DNA of 64,000 bases from Salminus brasiliensis (Eukaryota > Chordata > Actinopteri > Characiformes > Bryconidae). The stretch's first letter is position 1. Every line of letters begins with the position of its first letter. Shown here in pieces: positions 12,990 to 25,207 of this stretch. The translations under genes and the position numbers were made by a program. The notes below the pieces were generated by a model. The model was given only the letters and a program-made list of their open reading frames with translations. It was not told the origin of the DNA and searched no databases. Location of the stretch: the NCBI RefSeq assembly GCF_030463535.1, contig NC_132880.1, positions 33,001,342 through 33,065,341 on the forward strand, read 5' to 3'.

Positions 12990-13785
12990 TGACAATCATG
13001 GGCTCATCTAAGCAACCATCTAAAGATGTGAAAATAGTATTAATCAATGGCAAGAGGAGGCAGAGGAAGGCTATAAAAAGTATGTTTTCAGCTTGCTGTT
13101 TTTTTACAGTGTGGAATGTTCAGGGGAACATTGGAGGCCAACGTAAGATCTGGAAGACCAAGCAATCTTATAGAGAACTGCTCATATGCTGGTAAGACAG
13201 GTAAATCAAAAATCACAATGCATTGTTAGCTGAGTGGAGAGAATGGTGCACATTGCCAGCTGTGACGCATGAGAGTGGATCTATCATGCTTTGGGGTTGT
13301 GTTGCCACTAGTGGCATTGGCAATATTGCATGGGTGGATGGGAGAATGGATTTGCTAAAATACCAACACACTCTGGATGCAAATGTCAAACCTTCTGTTA
13401 CATAGCTAAAGCTGAAAAGAAGAGGCTTATACAACAGGATAATGATCCTGTCCATACCTCAACACCACCACGGACTACCTGAAGAGGAAAAGTAAACCAA
13501 CTGAAATGGCCCTCCAGTCTCCTGACCTACACGTCATAGGAAATCTGTGAATAGACCTCAAGCTGTGCCTGCAATACGAACTAAGAATATCTCAAGACTA
13601 GAGGCTGGAGGCTTCTGCAAAGAAGAGTGGGGGAAAATCCAGCTAGAAAAACAGAAAGACTTTTAGCTACATTATGAAATACAGAGGATCTGTGCATCAG
13701 GAGGTTCTGAAACTAGGGTGTGTTTACTACTGTTCAATTAAAAACCAACATGGGTGCCTAAACCTTTGCATAAGACTTCTGAATG
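12990..13785 (+). mobile_element. Tc1/mariner-like transposon remnant with broken transposase
   Basis: Starts near ATG at 12,998 with a Tc1-like helix-turn-helix beginning (MGSSKQPSKDV), broken by frameshifts. From 13,223 it reads GSIMLWGCVATSGIGNIAWV. Near 13,430-13,470 it carries degraded equivalents of the QQDNDPVHT catalytic stretch, then C-terminal pieces up to about 13,680. The end sequence near 13,750-13,785 (GGGTGCCTAAACCTTTGCATAAGACT) resembles a Tc1 terminal repeat. Multiple stops and frameshifts make it inactive. Confidence 0.85.
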
Positions 13786-14292
13786 AATAATTTACTGACT
13801 GACCTGTGTGAAGCTTTTTATCTTGATTCCCAATCAAGAGATCTTTGTTCCAAGTACATTTGCGTCTTGTGTGTGCCACAGCATGTCCTGTTGTATTGTT
13901 TTGCTCATGTTAAATCGAGACATTAATCGTCTATTAATGACCAGACTAATGTATCTGTGCTCAAGCTAATAAAATCAACCCTCTATCTGGACTGTTTTTA
14001 AGACCCCATGCATCAATACTTCAATAAGTCAAATGCGTCTCTGGGTAGCCAGAATGAAATCCGATTGCTGTGTGGGACTAAATATGTAACTTTGCTTGTT
14101 GCGCAGTCATAATTTCTAGTGTTTTGGTTGTACTGGGAGGGGTTTTGGTTCAGATGCGTCTCGGGGAGATGGATTTGTTTAAACTGCTATAACGTGGCTC
14201 AAATGCATCTTTGACCACCTGTTTGATCTGAGTGATCAGACTTGTATCTGGTTTAAATGTGTCTCTAATGCCTTTAAACCTGCATTTATTTA

Positions 14293-14393
14293 TGGGCCTG
14301 TTTACATCTGGCATTAGTATGCATTTTGGTGTTTGGATCACATTGGGATTTCACTCATCCGCATGAAAAGCCAGGTATACGTCCCTGTAAAAG
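14293..14393. mobile_element. Short fold-back MITE-like element
   Basis: Begins GGGCCTGTTTACATCTGGCA and ends with a degraded inverted version (AAGCCAGGTATACGTCCC). The interior TCATCCGCATGAAAAGCCAGG recurs near 21,630-21,650, and an inverted end recurs near 21,975-22,000. It is non-coding. The superfamily is uncertain (hAT or piggyBac type). Confidence 0.5.
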
Positions 14394-14539
14394 TGGTGTG
14401 TTCAGTTTCTCTCTCTCTCTGCTGGTGGAGGTAAATGGGGAGGTCATTGTTGGGGGCAGCCACCGTTTAGCATCACTTGGAGGCCAGAGAAACCTTTTTG
14501 TCCTGTGAAAGCTTTCAGAGCTGTCATACCTGCTTAGCT

Positions 14540-14579
14540 CTTGACCACTCCTCTCTCTTTCTCTCTCTCTTTTTCTCTC

Positions 14580-14618
<39 letters not shown>
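14540..14618. repeat. (TC)n polypyrimidine microsatellite
   Basis: Long TC-rich tract with a few interruptions. An ORF of serine/leucine repeats across it is an artefact. Confidence 0.9.
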
Positions 14619-14620
<2 letters not shown>

Positions 14621-15214
14621 GTCAGCACCAGCTACATGCCCATATATTTTAGGCTCTTTTTCTCTTTTCTCTATTATTTATGAATAATAATCAAGTAAAA
14701 TGAAATGAAATTGGAGCAAGGGTACTGTCATGTGCACAGTAATATTTTCATCAGAATTACCCAAGGCTGTATATATACCAATCAGATATCTTAACAGTGT
14801 GTATGTGTGTGTGTGTTAATGTTACACTGAACTGCAAACTAGTCAGACAAGATGGTCCAGATTAAGCCGAACATGAAATAAAAACAAACAGAACAAAACA
14901 CAAGACATTACTAGGACTTTTCTAGGCCTCTTGAACATAATTCTGATTGGCACAAGTGTTTTTACATACTACCCAGAACAGATATTAATGGAGAATTAAT
15001 ACATTACATACTTATAGCCTCCACATTACTCAGAGCTAGAACTGGAACATTGTACATGGTACATTTAGTATGAGAAGAAATAATGCCACTGAACACGTCT
15101 AGAGTGCCCATTTGAATGTGTTGATTACAGATCATTTGTATTCTTTAATTCAGTATCCATTTCTGATTTGATTATTCAGTGGTCTCACGTGTCCTAAAGA
15201 CAAGATTCCTGGAA

Positions 15215-15335
15215 TCACTGAGCGCAAGGCTGGAATACTCCCTGGGCAGGGTGCCAGCCCATTGCAAGGTATTGCACACACATTCACACACCTAGGGGCA
15301 ATCTTAAAAAATGTATTCAGGAAGCCCAGAGAACA
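15215..15335 (+). repeat. Interspersed repeat fragment (teleost LINE/SINE-type)
   Basis: The segment with GGGTGCCAGCCCATTGCAAG, followed by ACACATTCACACACCTAGGG and GCAATCTTA, resembles a dispersed fish repeat with a conserved 'cannot-exceed-header' type sequence. I recognise the pattern but cannot classify it further. Confidence 0.4.
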
Positions 15336-15338
15336 TAC

Positions 15339-15698
15339 ACTGTGTGTTCAAATGTTTGTGGACACCCCTTCTAATGAATGTGTTCAGCTTCTTTAAGTTG
15401 CACCCATTGCTGACACAGATATGCGAATGCACACACACAGCTTGTGTAGTCCCTGTAGAGAATACTGTAAATAGAACAGAACTGTCTGGAGCAGATTAAC
15501 ATGAAACTGTGGGCACCATGCCTAACGCCAGGTGTGGCCTAGAGTAGTTCACAGCAATGCTCCAAAATCTAGTAGAAAGCCCTTCCAGGACAGTAGAGCC
15601 AACAAAGCAGGGTGAACTCTTTTTTTTTTTAAAACCCTTGATTTCAGAGGACACAATGAATTAGCAGATGTCCCAGTACTTTTGTCCATAGAGTGTAT
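15339..15698 (-). mobile_element. MITE copy B, both ends present, internally deleted
   Basis: The left end (AAATGTTTGTGGACACCCCT) and right end (CCCAGTACTTTTGTCCATAG) match the family described at 11,870-12,193. The central GCTGGGGGCTTTA to GATCATCC portion is missing at about 15,547, so this is a deletion derivative. Confidence 0.75.
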
Positions 15699-16539
15699 GG
15701 ACCAAAGGAAATGTAATATTTCAGATATGCATGTTTATGATCTGATTTATGTATTGCAGGCCTGAGCACAGACACATTATTCAGTTTAAAACGAAAAGGT
15801 TCACTGCAGCGCTGGAGAAGAAGGCAAAAATAAAAATACGACATAACTAAAAGGTCAAGTCCATGTTCATGTAGTAGCCTATGGCAATACAGATATGCTT
15901 TCATGCTTCCACATGACCGCTATATCAAGGTCTAGGAGAGAAATGGGGCATGTTGAAAGCTGCTCTTTGTTCAGGTTTCAGGCTTTGTTCTCCCTGAGCT
16001 TCCTCTGTTAGAGCTGAACATCAGGAGCAACTGGTCGACAGTGAACAGTGGCTTGTATTTTTCCAAATTAGTGAGCAAAATCTCTGAGATCCATTGTTTT
16101 ACCCTGATCCCTCAGCGCCCTATCACAGCAGCCATTTGTCACTTAATTCTCAGAGTGTCTTTCTCTCTGTCTCTCTCTCTCCTCTCTTTTTCTCGTCTGT
16201 CCCTATTTCTACCAGAAGAGGAAAACGAGTAAGACATTTTTTAAACTATAATTTGAACCAATAGAAGATAACGTTATTTAATAATTTGTATGCCCTGTCG
16301 TCGGCTCAGGTCTTGTAACATCTGAACCCTCGCAGTCATGCCATACATGGAAGACAGGGGTGGCGGCGGCGAAGAAGGAGGGAAAAGATAAAACAACAAC
16401 ATTTGAAAGCAGCAAGATAGGCGTGGAAGTAGAGGACTTTTAAAGACAGGTGGAAGCTGGTGATTGGTCGAGGTAAAGGTGATGAGGCATTAAAGACTTC
16501 TGGTCGAACCTTCACTGAAGCTTTCATATTTTAATCCCC

Positions 16540-16800
16540 CGGTCTCACTCACTCTCTCTCTTCCTTTCTCTTCCTCTTTCTGTGTCTCTCACCCTCGCTC
16601 TCTTTTTTCTCCCCCTCGTTGAGTCTCTCTAATGCTCTTTCTCCATCTCTCTCTTTACCTTCCGCCTCTCTTTTCTTCTTTCTGTCTTTCTCTATCATTT
16701 TTCTGTCTGTCCCCTTATCTTCATCCCTCAGTCTCACTCTTTCTCTCTCTTTTCCTCTTCTCTCACTTGCTATCTTTCTCTAACTCTTTCCATCCTTGAA
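16540..16800. repeat. CT-rich polypyrimidine low-complexity tracts
   Basis: Imperfect TCTC/TTTC repeats. Similar tracts lie at 16,158-16,205 and 17,040-17,170. Lys/Glu-rich ORFs on the opposite strand are composition artefacts. Confidence 0.85.
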
Positions 16801-17781
16801 CACTTCCTCGCTCTTTAACCAGGCCCTGTCTTTCTTTTCCTTTTTGGTACTTAATGCGGCCGGGACCTCCACATTTAATGTGGGAGAGAGATAGAAACAG
16901 AAACAATGGTGAGTGAGATCAATTGTGCCCAAATACTGAATTAATACATTTCCAAAGCCCCTGTCAGTCACAGGCCCTTACAGTCGTCATCACCCAGCCC
17001 CCTCTCCTCCCCAATACGGCGCCTTGCCCATCTCTCACACTTGTTGTCTGTCTGTTTCTCTAACTTTTCTCTGTCTGTGTCTCTTTGTTTCTTTCCATTT
17101 CTTTGTCTCTCTGGCTCTCCTTCTGTCTTCCCTATATCTCTATGTCTCTCTGTTCCTCTTACTGTCTGTATATCTCACTTTTTCAGTGCACCAAAATAAT
17201 TACTGATAATGATTGGCTGGAAGTTACGCTGATGATAAGACTTCAACAACTAAGAACGATTTTTTTCCTTAATTTTAGGATTGATGTTGTTTAGAGTAAA
17301 AAATAAAACTGAAGACTTTATTAAATAATAGATCACACACAGGGGATGTCCAGCTTCAAAGAACAACAAGCAATCCTACAGATTACAAGTGCACAGGAGT
17401 TCAGAAATCTCCTAATTTATCAATACTAGCTTTCCTACCTTTTCACCTGCAGAAGGCCCTCAGGCAGCAGGTGTTCTCTGAGAGATAAAAAAGAATTACA
17501 CATTCCCTCAGATACACTAATGATGCACATCAGAGAGCATCACTCTCAAAGCCGTTACAAAGATGCACACACAACAACATGCACCTTCACTCTGAGGAGT
17601 GTAACCTGGTTTTCTTTGCCTCATTCTTTCGTCAGTGCATATTTCTTGTGGTCTATACCGATGAAGAACTGCACTTCTGCACTCTGGCTCATCTGATGAC
17701 AGGAGGAGGGTTGAAAACATCCCCCATAACATCAGCTAATTAAATGCACTGATTGTGTAATGATGACCGTCTAATCAATTA

Positions 17782-18135
17782 CGCTATATGTCCAAAGGTT
17801 TGTGGACAACCTTTCTAATGAATGCATTCAGCTCCTTTGAGTTGCAGCCATTGCTGACACAGATGTGCACACACACACACAGCTTGTCTAGTCCCTGTAG
17901 AGAGGTACAGCCAATAGAATAGGAATCTATAGTAGATAAGCATGAACGTATTGGCACCATGTCTAATGCCAGATGTGCTTCATCCAATAAGATAGTCCTT
18001 TATATATACCTTGGGGATGAGTTGGGGAATGAGGTGGGGTGGTGATCATCCCTCATTCTAACCTCCATATAACCTCCACATTTCCTAATAAAACACAATA
18101 GATGAGTGTACCAATATTTTTGTCCCTATAATGTA
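17782..18135 (-). mobile_element. MITE copy C, nearly full length in outline
   Basis: Runs from CGCTATATGTCCAAAGGTTT to CCAATATTTTTGTCCCTATA. It carries the family's AGCTTGTCTAGTCCCTGTAG and GGTGGTGATCATCC segments, with an internal deletion. It lies on the same strand as copies A and B. Confidence 0.75.
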
Positions 18136-20124
18136 TAATAGCATTGAATCAACTTCGAACTACAGTGAAAATTGAAAAACGAAATAATTCGCTTGGTGTA
18201 TATATCTGCACAGCTAGTGTTGGCTCGGGTTCACACAGCATTCCAGGCAAAACATAGTCAAAACACAGCCCAAGTGTTTAAGAACTCCGAAAGGCAATGA
18301 AAACTTCAGAGGCAAGGCAAAAAAACAAAAACACAGAAGCGTGGAAGAGGTCAAAAAGACAGGAAAAGCAAACAGACGTAGTGAAAGCTCAGTAACTAGG
18401 TAGAGATACACCAGAGACTTTGCAGAGTGGGAGTGTTTAAGCTGGGCATGTATAGGCCCTGTCCCAATAAGCCCCTACTCGAAGTGCACTTTTGTGAAGT
18501 TGTCAAAAAAGGTAAAAGGGGTGTGAGCATTCAACGCATCTGAGAGTGTAGAGCAGGATTGGCACACACTTTGTCCCACTTCACACTGCTGCTTAAATGC
18601 CAAATGCCGCAGTTGCCACAATCCTGGGTTTTGTTTTTCCTGTGCTGCTGCTATAATGAATAAGTGGTCGGTGGCAGATAATCATTTCAAGGATAATGAA
18701 ACGTTAAGCTCACTACTGCAAGATAAACAGTGCTTTTTCTCCTAACTTCAGAATTTTCAGACACATGACCCATAAAACTTTCTTTTTTCTGCATTTTGAT
18801 TGCTTTACTCCAGGAACATCATAGAATTGCAGTGGAACATGGGTAATTGCCTTCACAAAAGTGTGATGTGATGCAGAGTTACGAGAGGGGTGCAGCAAGG
18901 ACTCATAGGGATTGTTCGTTAGCACCCTCATTGATGAGATATTAAAAAATGGGACATGCTACAGCCTTGCACATCAGGCAAATGAGGAGTGTGAGGGTGC
19001 AAGGGTAAGTAATGGGACAGAGCCATAGTCAGTTAGTAATCAGTCTTGCACTGAGGTGTGGCTGAGAGGTGTGACTAGGAGGCATGCCTAGGTTAATACT
19101 CTGATCACCGAAACAGGAGTGTAGACGTACTGTCAGCACATTAGGAGATAATGAAAAATATATTCCGTAGGTCAGTGTATTAGAATAATGAAATGTACAT
19201 TGCTTAGGCCAGTTTATTGAAATAATGAAAACTTTTTTGCTTATGCCAGTGCTTCCCAACCCCATCTGGTCCCAGAGTACCACTGCCTTCCACACTTGCA
19301 TATTTTAATGTTTTCCTGCTTTAACACATCCACTGCAACACAGGACAGCCTTGTTACATTGTGTTAAAGAAGAGAAAACACATATTCGGGACACCAGTAC
19401 TACAGAACCAGGACTGACGTCGGCTAGAATAAGCAGAAACACAGTAATGCAGCATTTAGTTCTTTTATGAAGATGATTTTTCATAAGGATTAAAGTGTAA
19501 TTAGCATCAGTTTCATTCGCAGCTGCATTAGCCAACAGCAACTCATCCCAGGATGTCCTCCGACGTCTTTCTGCAGTGTCTCATCTCTCTGGCATGTCTG
19601 ATTGCTGCTGCATTCATGGAGCCTAACCTCTGGTCTAAGGGTTGACTGCAACTGTCTCACAGCATCAGTCAAATGTGGCCTTTAGCTGGGCCGACTGCTT
19701 CAGACGGAATGACTCTCTGACTGTTGAAGATGAGCAGTTTGAGCGAGCCTTAGGCTTGGATTACACTGGAAAAACCACAGTGTGGTGTCAGGGTCCCCGC
19801 TGTGCTTCCTGTCTAAGCTCAGTGTGAACTTGTGGCTTATAGGACAGTGACTGTACAACAGTAATCTGCTTTCATGGCCCTAAATGAACTACTTGGTTAT
19901 TAGCTAATAGAGGTGTAATGATACATATGATGCCCGATTCAATATGAGATTCAGTTTGATTTACAATATTTTATATGTTATAAATGTCTTGAATTTACAC
20001 AAATTTGCTCAGAAACATTTTCAAACAAAACAAGAAGTCCAAAAGTCCAATCGTTTGTCCTCAGCATGCATCCATTCCCTCAACAGCCACTTTACTGTTT
20101 TCATAAAGGACAGTTACTGACAGT

Positions 20125-20435
20125 TAAGTCAAGTCAAGTCAAATTTATTTGTATAGTGCTTTTTACAACTGTTGTTGTAACAAAGCAGCTTTACATAATT
20201 AGTAATTAGTAAAAGACAGAAAAAAGAAATAACATAAGAAGACATGAAGGATCAAAGACCCCCAGTGAGCAGCCAGCGACAACAGTGGCAAATTAAAACT
20301 CCCTCAGAGCTGGAGGATGAAACCTTGGGAGGATCCAAGACTCACAAGGGAGACGCATCCTCCTCTGGTCAGAACTATTTAAACATTATTGATAAAAGTT
20401 CCCAAACCATCTATACTGTTGAACTGCTCTGATCA
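20125..20435 (-). repeat. Interspersed retroelement-like repeat, family G (TTTATTTGTATAGTGCTTTT)
   Basis: Begins with a (AAGTC)3 pentamer run, then TTTATTTGTATAGTGCTTTT and AACAAAGCAGCTTTACATAA. An ACTCCCTCAGAGCTGGAGGA module follows. The complementary modules appear in the opposite orientation at 24,470-24,710 and 28,600-28,690, and a further copy in this orientation at about 40,895-41,090. It is a dispersed, non-coding repeat common in teleosts. I cannot assign the parent element. Confidence 0.65.
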
Positions 20436-21594
20436 GTATCATAATATAATAATCATGGTGTAGTAGAACTTAATGTAGTCATGGCAGTGATGGTCAGAGT
20501 AATGATAGTTAGTAGTGGTAATACTAATAGTGGCAGATAGTTTAGAGTCCATTTATGTTTTAACATGGTCAGCAGCCAGGTAGCAGTGGACAACAGTGGT
20601 TTCTATGAAGTGATTTTAAATGAAGAGACCAGAATTGGACAAAGTACACTAATCCTATTATTTAAGTAAAAGTAGACGTAAATGCACAAGTGTCAAAAGT
20701 AAAAGGACTGTGAGTTAATTTATATATTGTACTGTTTGGTTGCATACAGGATAAATACAGTTTCAGGTAAGCAAAGGTCTTGTGGGGTGTTCCCAGTATG
20801 CAGTGGACAGTGACTACCAGAAGTGGTCCAGGAAAGAACAACTGGTGAACCGGCGACAGGGTCATGGGCATCTAAGGCTCATAGATGCAATCCAGGGAGG
20901 CCCCACCTCACCATATACAGGACATCTCAATTCCAGATACCACAGGACGCCTTCAGAGATCTTGTGGAGTCCATGCCTTTAATGGTTAGATCTGTTGTGA
21001 CTGTACAAACTACTCAGTGTGCATCATAATGCAGTTGGAATTAGGAATTCCAGGTCTAACCTGGATATCTCTTATGAAAAAATCATTCTCCCAAGTGTCA
21101 CTGGGAGAATGCCCTGGATCACTGCCCTGGATCATCTGAATTATATGGTCAGTCTCAAACGGGCAAAGGGGGTTGATTAAACACAATCTGGACTGGCATT
21201 CTGGGGGTTATGGAGTGTAGTGGTAGCTGAGCAAGAGAGGAAGGGAGGTGTCTGGGGGGAGCTCACTGGTCCAGAGTGTGTTTAAATTCAGAGCTGCAAA
21301 ATTAGTATTCAAATTTATCCAGCAGATCTTTTGTAGGGGCACAAGGGGTCATTAAAAAGTGTGAGAAATGGCAAGTGTGGCGTGAGAGTGTGAGATTAGA
21401 CCCAAGTCTTGCTGTGTCTAAATATGAACATCCAGGCTACAAGCAGGCTAACACCACTGTGCACTGAAAGTAAGCTCACTACTTTACTTTAACACTATTA
21501 CACCCATACTTACATTATAACACCAACTTCTTACTTAATATACTTTACTACGACCATAAGAACTTAATTACACAATTTGACAAAGCGTGCTCGT

Positions 21595-22000
21595 TTGGTT
21601 TGTGTGTTTTGTTTTTGGTGATCGGATCACATCCGCATGAAAAGCCAGGTTTAAACAAAACCCAAGATGCCTTGTGTCATTGGAATCCTGATCGGACCAC
21701 TCAAACCATCTGCAGAGTTGGTCAGAGACGAATAAGAGCAGTTTTACAGAGCTTGTTCCCTTGCGGTCACATTTTGAGTCATTACAAGAATGCAAGAACC
21801 ATCTACTGTTGGCCAGCACTTGAACCACTTGAACCACTACTCTACTCTAACCTGTTCACAGTCTCCCTGAGCAGGACAATTTTACCCGGATCTCATCAGG
21901 TCACACTGAGGATACATTTTACTCACATGTGTAATCAGTAGGATATCCAGATACTATCCAGAAACAAAATGCCTTTTAATGCCAGGTATAAACAGGCCCA
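21595..22000. mobile_element. MITE-like repeat related to 14,293-14,393
   Basis: Shares CATCCGCATGAAAAGCCAGG with the earlier element. It ends in TAATGCCAGGTATAAACAGG followed by CCCA, the inverse of the GGGCCTGTTTACA terminus at 14,293. It is degraded and non-coding. Confidence 0.45.
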
Positions 22001-22419
22001 TACCATCAGTTCAGTATCTGGGTCTTGACTGGTTAACAAACCTAGGAAATCTAATGGTTCCAGTAGTATTTCAAAACATAATGTATCAGTTACTGCACAG
22101 AATGTAATAGCAATGAAATTTTTGAAATGACACAACTTCAATTGGTCTATTAGAAGTTCGGTATTTTGCTTCATATATTATTTAAGGTAGTCCATTTTTT
22201 CACACTTTAGAGCAATCAGTAATGACGCACTGCAGAAAGTAGTGGAGTAAAAAGGAGAATATTTAACCATGAAATTAAAAGTGTAACAAATGAGAAAACT
22301 TAAAGATACCTAAAAAAGACCTAAGGATATATACTTACTTACAGTTCAACAGTAGAAGAGATCAAGGGACATATTAACAAAAATCAAATATGATTTTTTG
22401 TTTGTTTTTTAAAAGAGCA

Positions 22420-22770
22420 TTATGCAGGATTTGGGATTTTCTGCTCCTGGGCTTCCCCTACAGTCGGCAGTGGGAGTGCTATGAGCTTTCCTTCAGAGGC
22501 ACAGCCTATGGATGAGTTTGTTGACAAGCTAAGAGATACAGAATCAGCATCTGAAGTAACAGGATTTTACACAAATATGATTTGGGTTACACAGTGTTAC
22601 ACAGTTATTGTGAGAGGTCCCAAGCAGCTCCACCAAAGTTACATAGTGCATTAGCAGTGTTCTGGCCTGGAGTGGCAATGACAGAGAATCCATTCTCTCT
22701 ATTACAGTCAGTGGAACATCACAATGATTATACAGCTGTTTTAAAGGCAAACTTGCTGCATAATGTTGCT
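22420..22770. repeat. Probable degraded interspersed repeat
   Basis: The sequence around GGCTTCCCCTACAGTCGGCA, followed by a block rich in GTTACACAGTTATTGTGAGAGG, resembles dispersed fish repeats. There is no coding signal. Low certainty. Confidence 0.3.
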
Positions 22771-24029
22771 CAGAAATTGCTCCACCCTTATTAGCTAACC
22801 ATGTGTTATAGCTCTTTCCTTCACTTCATTTTGATTTTTGTTTTGTCCTTGAGGTTGCCTTCACGTATGGCGTTAGGCATTCATGTCGCTCACTCCCAAC
22901 CTCCTGTGGGCAGCGTGCCAGTGCATTAAGAGCCCTTTTAATTACCTATGAATCAAGATTAGCTCCCTGGTTGCCTGTCTGAACAATTTTCCTTTTTTCT
23001 CCTTCCCTCTGACTCCGGGCAATCTATCTATTGGAACAGAGTAGACAGTTAAGCAAGTCCAAGGTCAGTGACATTTTAGTTCCACGGAACCCCCAAGGAG
23101 CTGCTCAGTGGCTAGCATGCTAAAGGTTCTAATTAGCGCTCACACGCAGCGCATATTCAAAAAGTCGACACGGGGGGAGACATGAGGAGAGTGCTGCCCG
23201 GACCTATGCACTGTTCACCGCTCACAGCCCTGGAACACAAAACGGTGGTGGACCAAATATGAGTCTGATGTAACTGGGCAAAATGTAAGGCAGAAATTAG
23301 CCCGGAGAGGACGGGGCAGGAGAGGAGAGGCGAGCCACGAGCAGACCGCCCGTCCCCCACGCCTGGCCACACAGTGTCTGATCCTAATCGCTTGTCAGCG
23401 ATTCAACAAGCGCTCTCAAAACTTGACAGCTTGACCTTGAGTGTGGTTTGCGCCCCCAAGCCTATGCACACTTACACTTCCACACACACACATACACAAA
23501 CACACACTGTTGCAGTCAAACAGACCAGTGCTCTGAGGACAGAGGCTGTAAATGACCTTTTACGGAGGCTGTGCGGAGAGGCGAGAAACTGGGAGATGAT
23601 ATCAAATCACACTCCAACACTAACAGAAAACATCGCTTCACACACTCACAGGGTCCGCAGGCGCTTACACCCAGCTTTAAAATGAGCAAACTGGGGGTCA
23701 TGCCTAAACTTTATGAATCCTAGGCTTATTATTTATGCACCTATTTATCTTAAAATGTTTTATTCATTAACAAGACTGAGCTGTTTAAGACTGAAACACA
23801 TTTTGGTAACACTTTTTAACCCCTTAACACTCCAAGGCTCATTACACACTAAGGCGTATTACTCAGTATCAAATACAGAAAACAAGTTTTCTTTAAAGCC
23901 CAAATGGTGAAAACTGAACAAAATAAGAGTTATCTTCAAAGCCTCTAATATTTTTCAAGGCATTATGTTACATTTTTATTTTAGAAGAAGTTGTAACACT
24001 GTTACTATGGCTGTTAATTGTCTGTTAGT

Positions 24030-24135
24030 TCTCACAATACTTTTACATTTGCATTAATGACATTTAGCAGACACACTTATCCAGGGCAACTTACAAAAGT
24101 GCTTAATCATTCACTCTGGATGCCCAAAACTAGTG
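24030..24135 (+). repeat. Teleost interspersed repeat with GACATTTAGCAGACACACTT core
   Basis: The ATTTAGCAGACACACTTATC and CAGGGCAACTTACAA sequence is a widely dispersed fish repeat core (SINE/LINE-derived). Only a short fragment is present. Confidence 0.5.
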
Positions 24136-24439
24136 TCAATAGACCTTGAAATCATGTGAAATCATCAACATAATATATGTAAGGCCGTCAATGAGAGGGA
24201 GAAAAGGGGAATGCTTTAAGGCCCAGCCTCTGAGCGATGATGCAAGAGACCAAGCCTTGTGCTCAGGAAGCACAACAGTGGTAAATCACTTTTTCCAGTT
24301 TAATGCTCCTCTGAGAGAAAATATTTGGAATAGCCAGATTGGGAGTTATTGCAAGCTGATTACATTTCATTTTTCATGTTCTTTCAATGCCAATACATTG
24401 TAAATGGTCAGCTGCATTGCAAATGAGGGTCATCCTCTG

Positions 24440-24715
24440 TGTGTTTCCGAGTGGAAAATAGTGATGGATTGATTGATTTTATGTTCTGTTCTGTTATTTG
24501 TTCTGCTATCCGGTATCGACCAGAGGAGGATGGGTTCCTCTTGGTTCTTGTTTCTTCTGAAGGTTTTTTTCTGACTCTGAGGGAGTTTTTCCTTGCCACC
24601 GTCACCTTTGGCTTGTTCAAAAGAGGCTTGGAGCCAGATCTCGGTAAAGTTGCTTTGTGACAACATTCATTATGAAAAATGCTATAAAAATCCATTTAGA
24701 ACTTTCAACGTTCAA
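24440..24715 (+). repeat. Family G retroelement-like repeat, plus orientation
   Basis: Contains GAGGAGGATGGGTTCCTCTT, GAGGGAGTTTTTCCTTGCCA, GTAAAGTTGCTTTGTGACAA and GCTATAAAAATCCAT. These are the complementary modules, in reverse order, of the copy at 20,125-20,435. The small ORFs here are artefacts. Confidence 0.65.
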
Positions 24716-24919
24716 ACGTATTTTAATAGACAGGAAGTCAGACACCAGATTTGATGCTTTCATGTATATAGACCTTAATTTTTTAATTATTTAATTTAGT
24801 TTAACATATATAGAGTTGCATATGGTATAAAATGTGTTTCGACAACTTTGGCCTACAGGCCACACTTTAGGCAGTCCTGTCCTACAGCTTTCTGAGTCTC
24901 TTTGGAAACATCTCTATTA

Positions 24920-25207
24920 TGTATACAGGTGCACGTATTTGTCACTTTACAAATGTGTCCTCCGCATTTAACCCATCTGTGGTAGTGAACACACACTCAC
25001 ACACACTCACACACACTAGTGAACTAGGGGCAGTAAGTACACACACACACCCAGAGCGGTGGGCAGCCAACTCCAGCGCCCGGGGAGCAGAGAGGGTAAA
25101 GGGCCTTGCTCATAGGCTCAACAGTGGCAGCTTGCCAAGCCCGGGTATCGAACCCACAACCCTGTTATCAATAGCCCGGCTTTCTAACCGCTGAGTCACC
25201 ACTGCCC
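24920..25207 (-). mobile_element. tRNA-derived SINE
   Basis: The minus strand begins GGGGCAGTGGTGACTCAGCG. An A-box-like stretch and a canonical RNA polymerase III B box, GGGTTCGATACCC (25155-25143), follow. The body contains the GGGTTAAATGCGGAGGACAC module near 24,955-24,975. It is a non-autonomous retroposon of about 285 bp. Confidence 0.85.

Noticed and set aside
16549-16737. Lys/Glu-rich 62-codon ORF
   Set aside because: Product of CT-rich low-complexity DNA; no conserved protein pattern.
25140-25207. Possible true tRNA gene
   Set aside because: The B box is good, but the sequence lacks a complete cloverleaf and continues into a SINE body.
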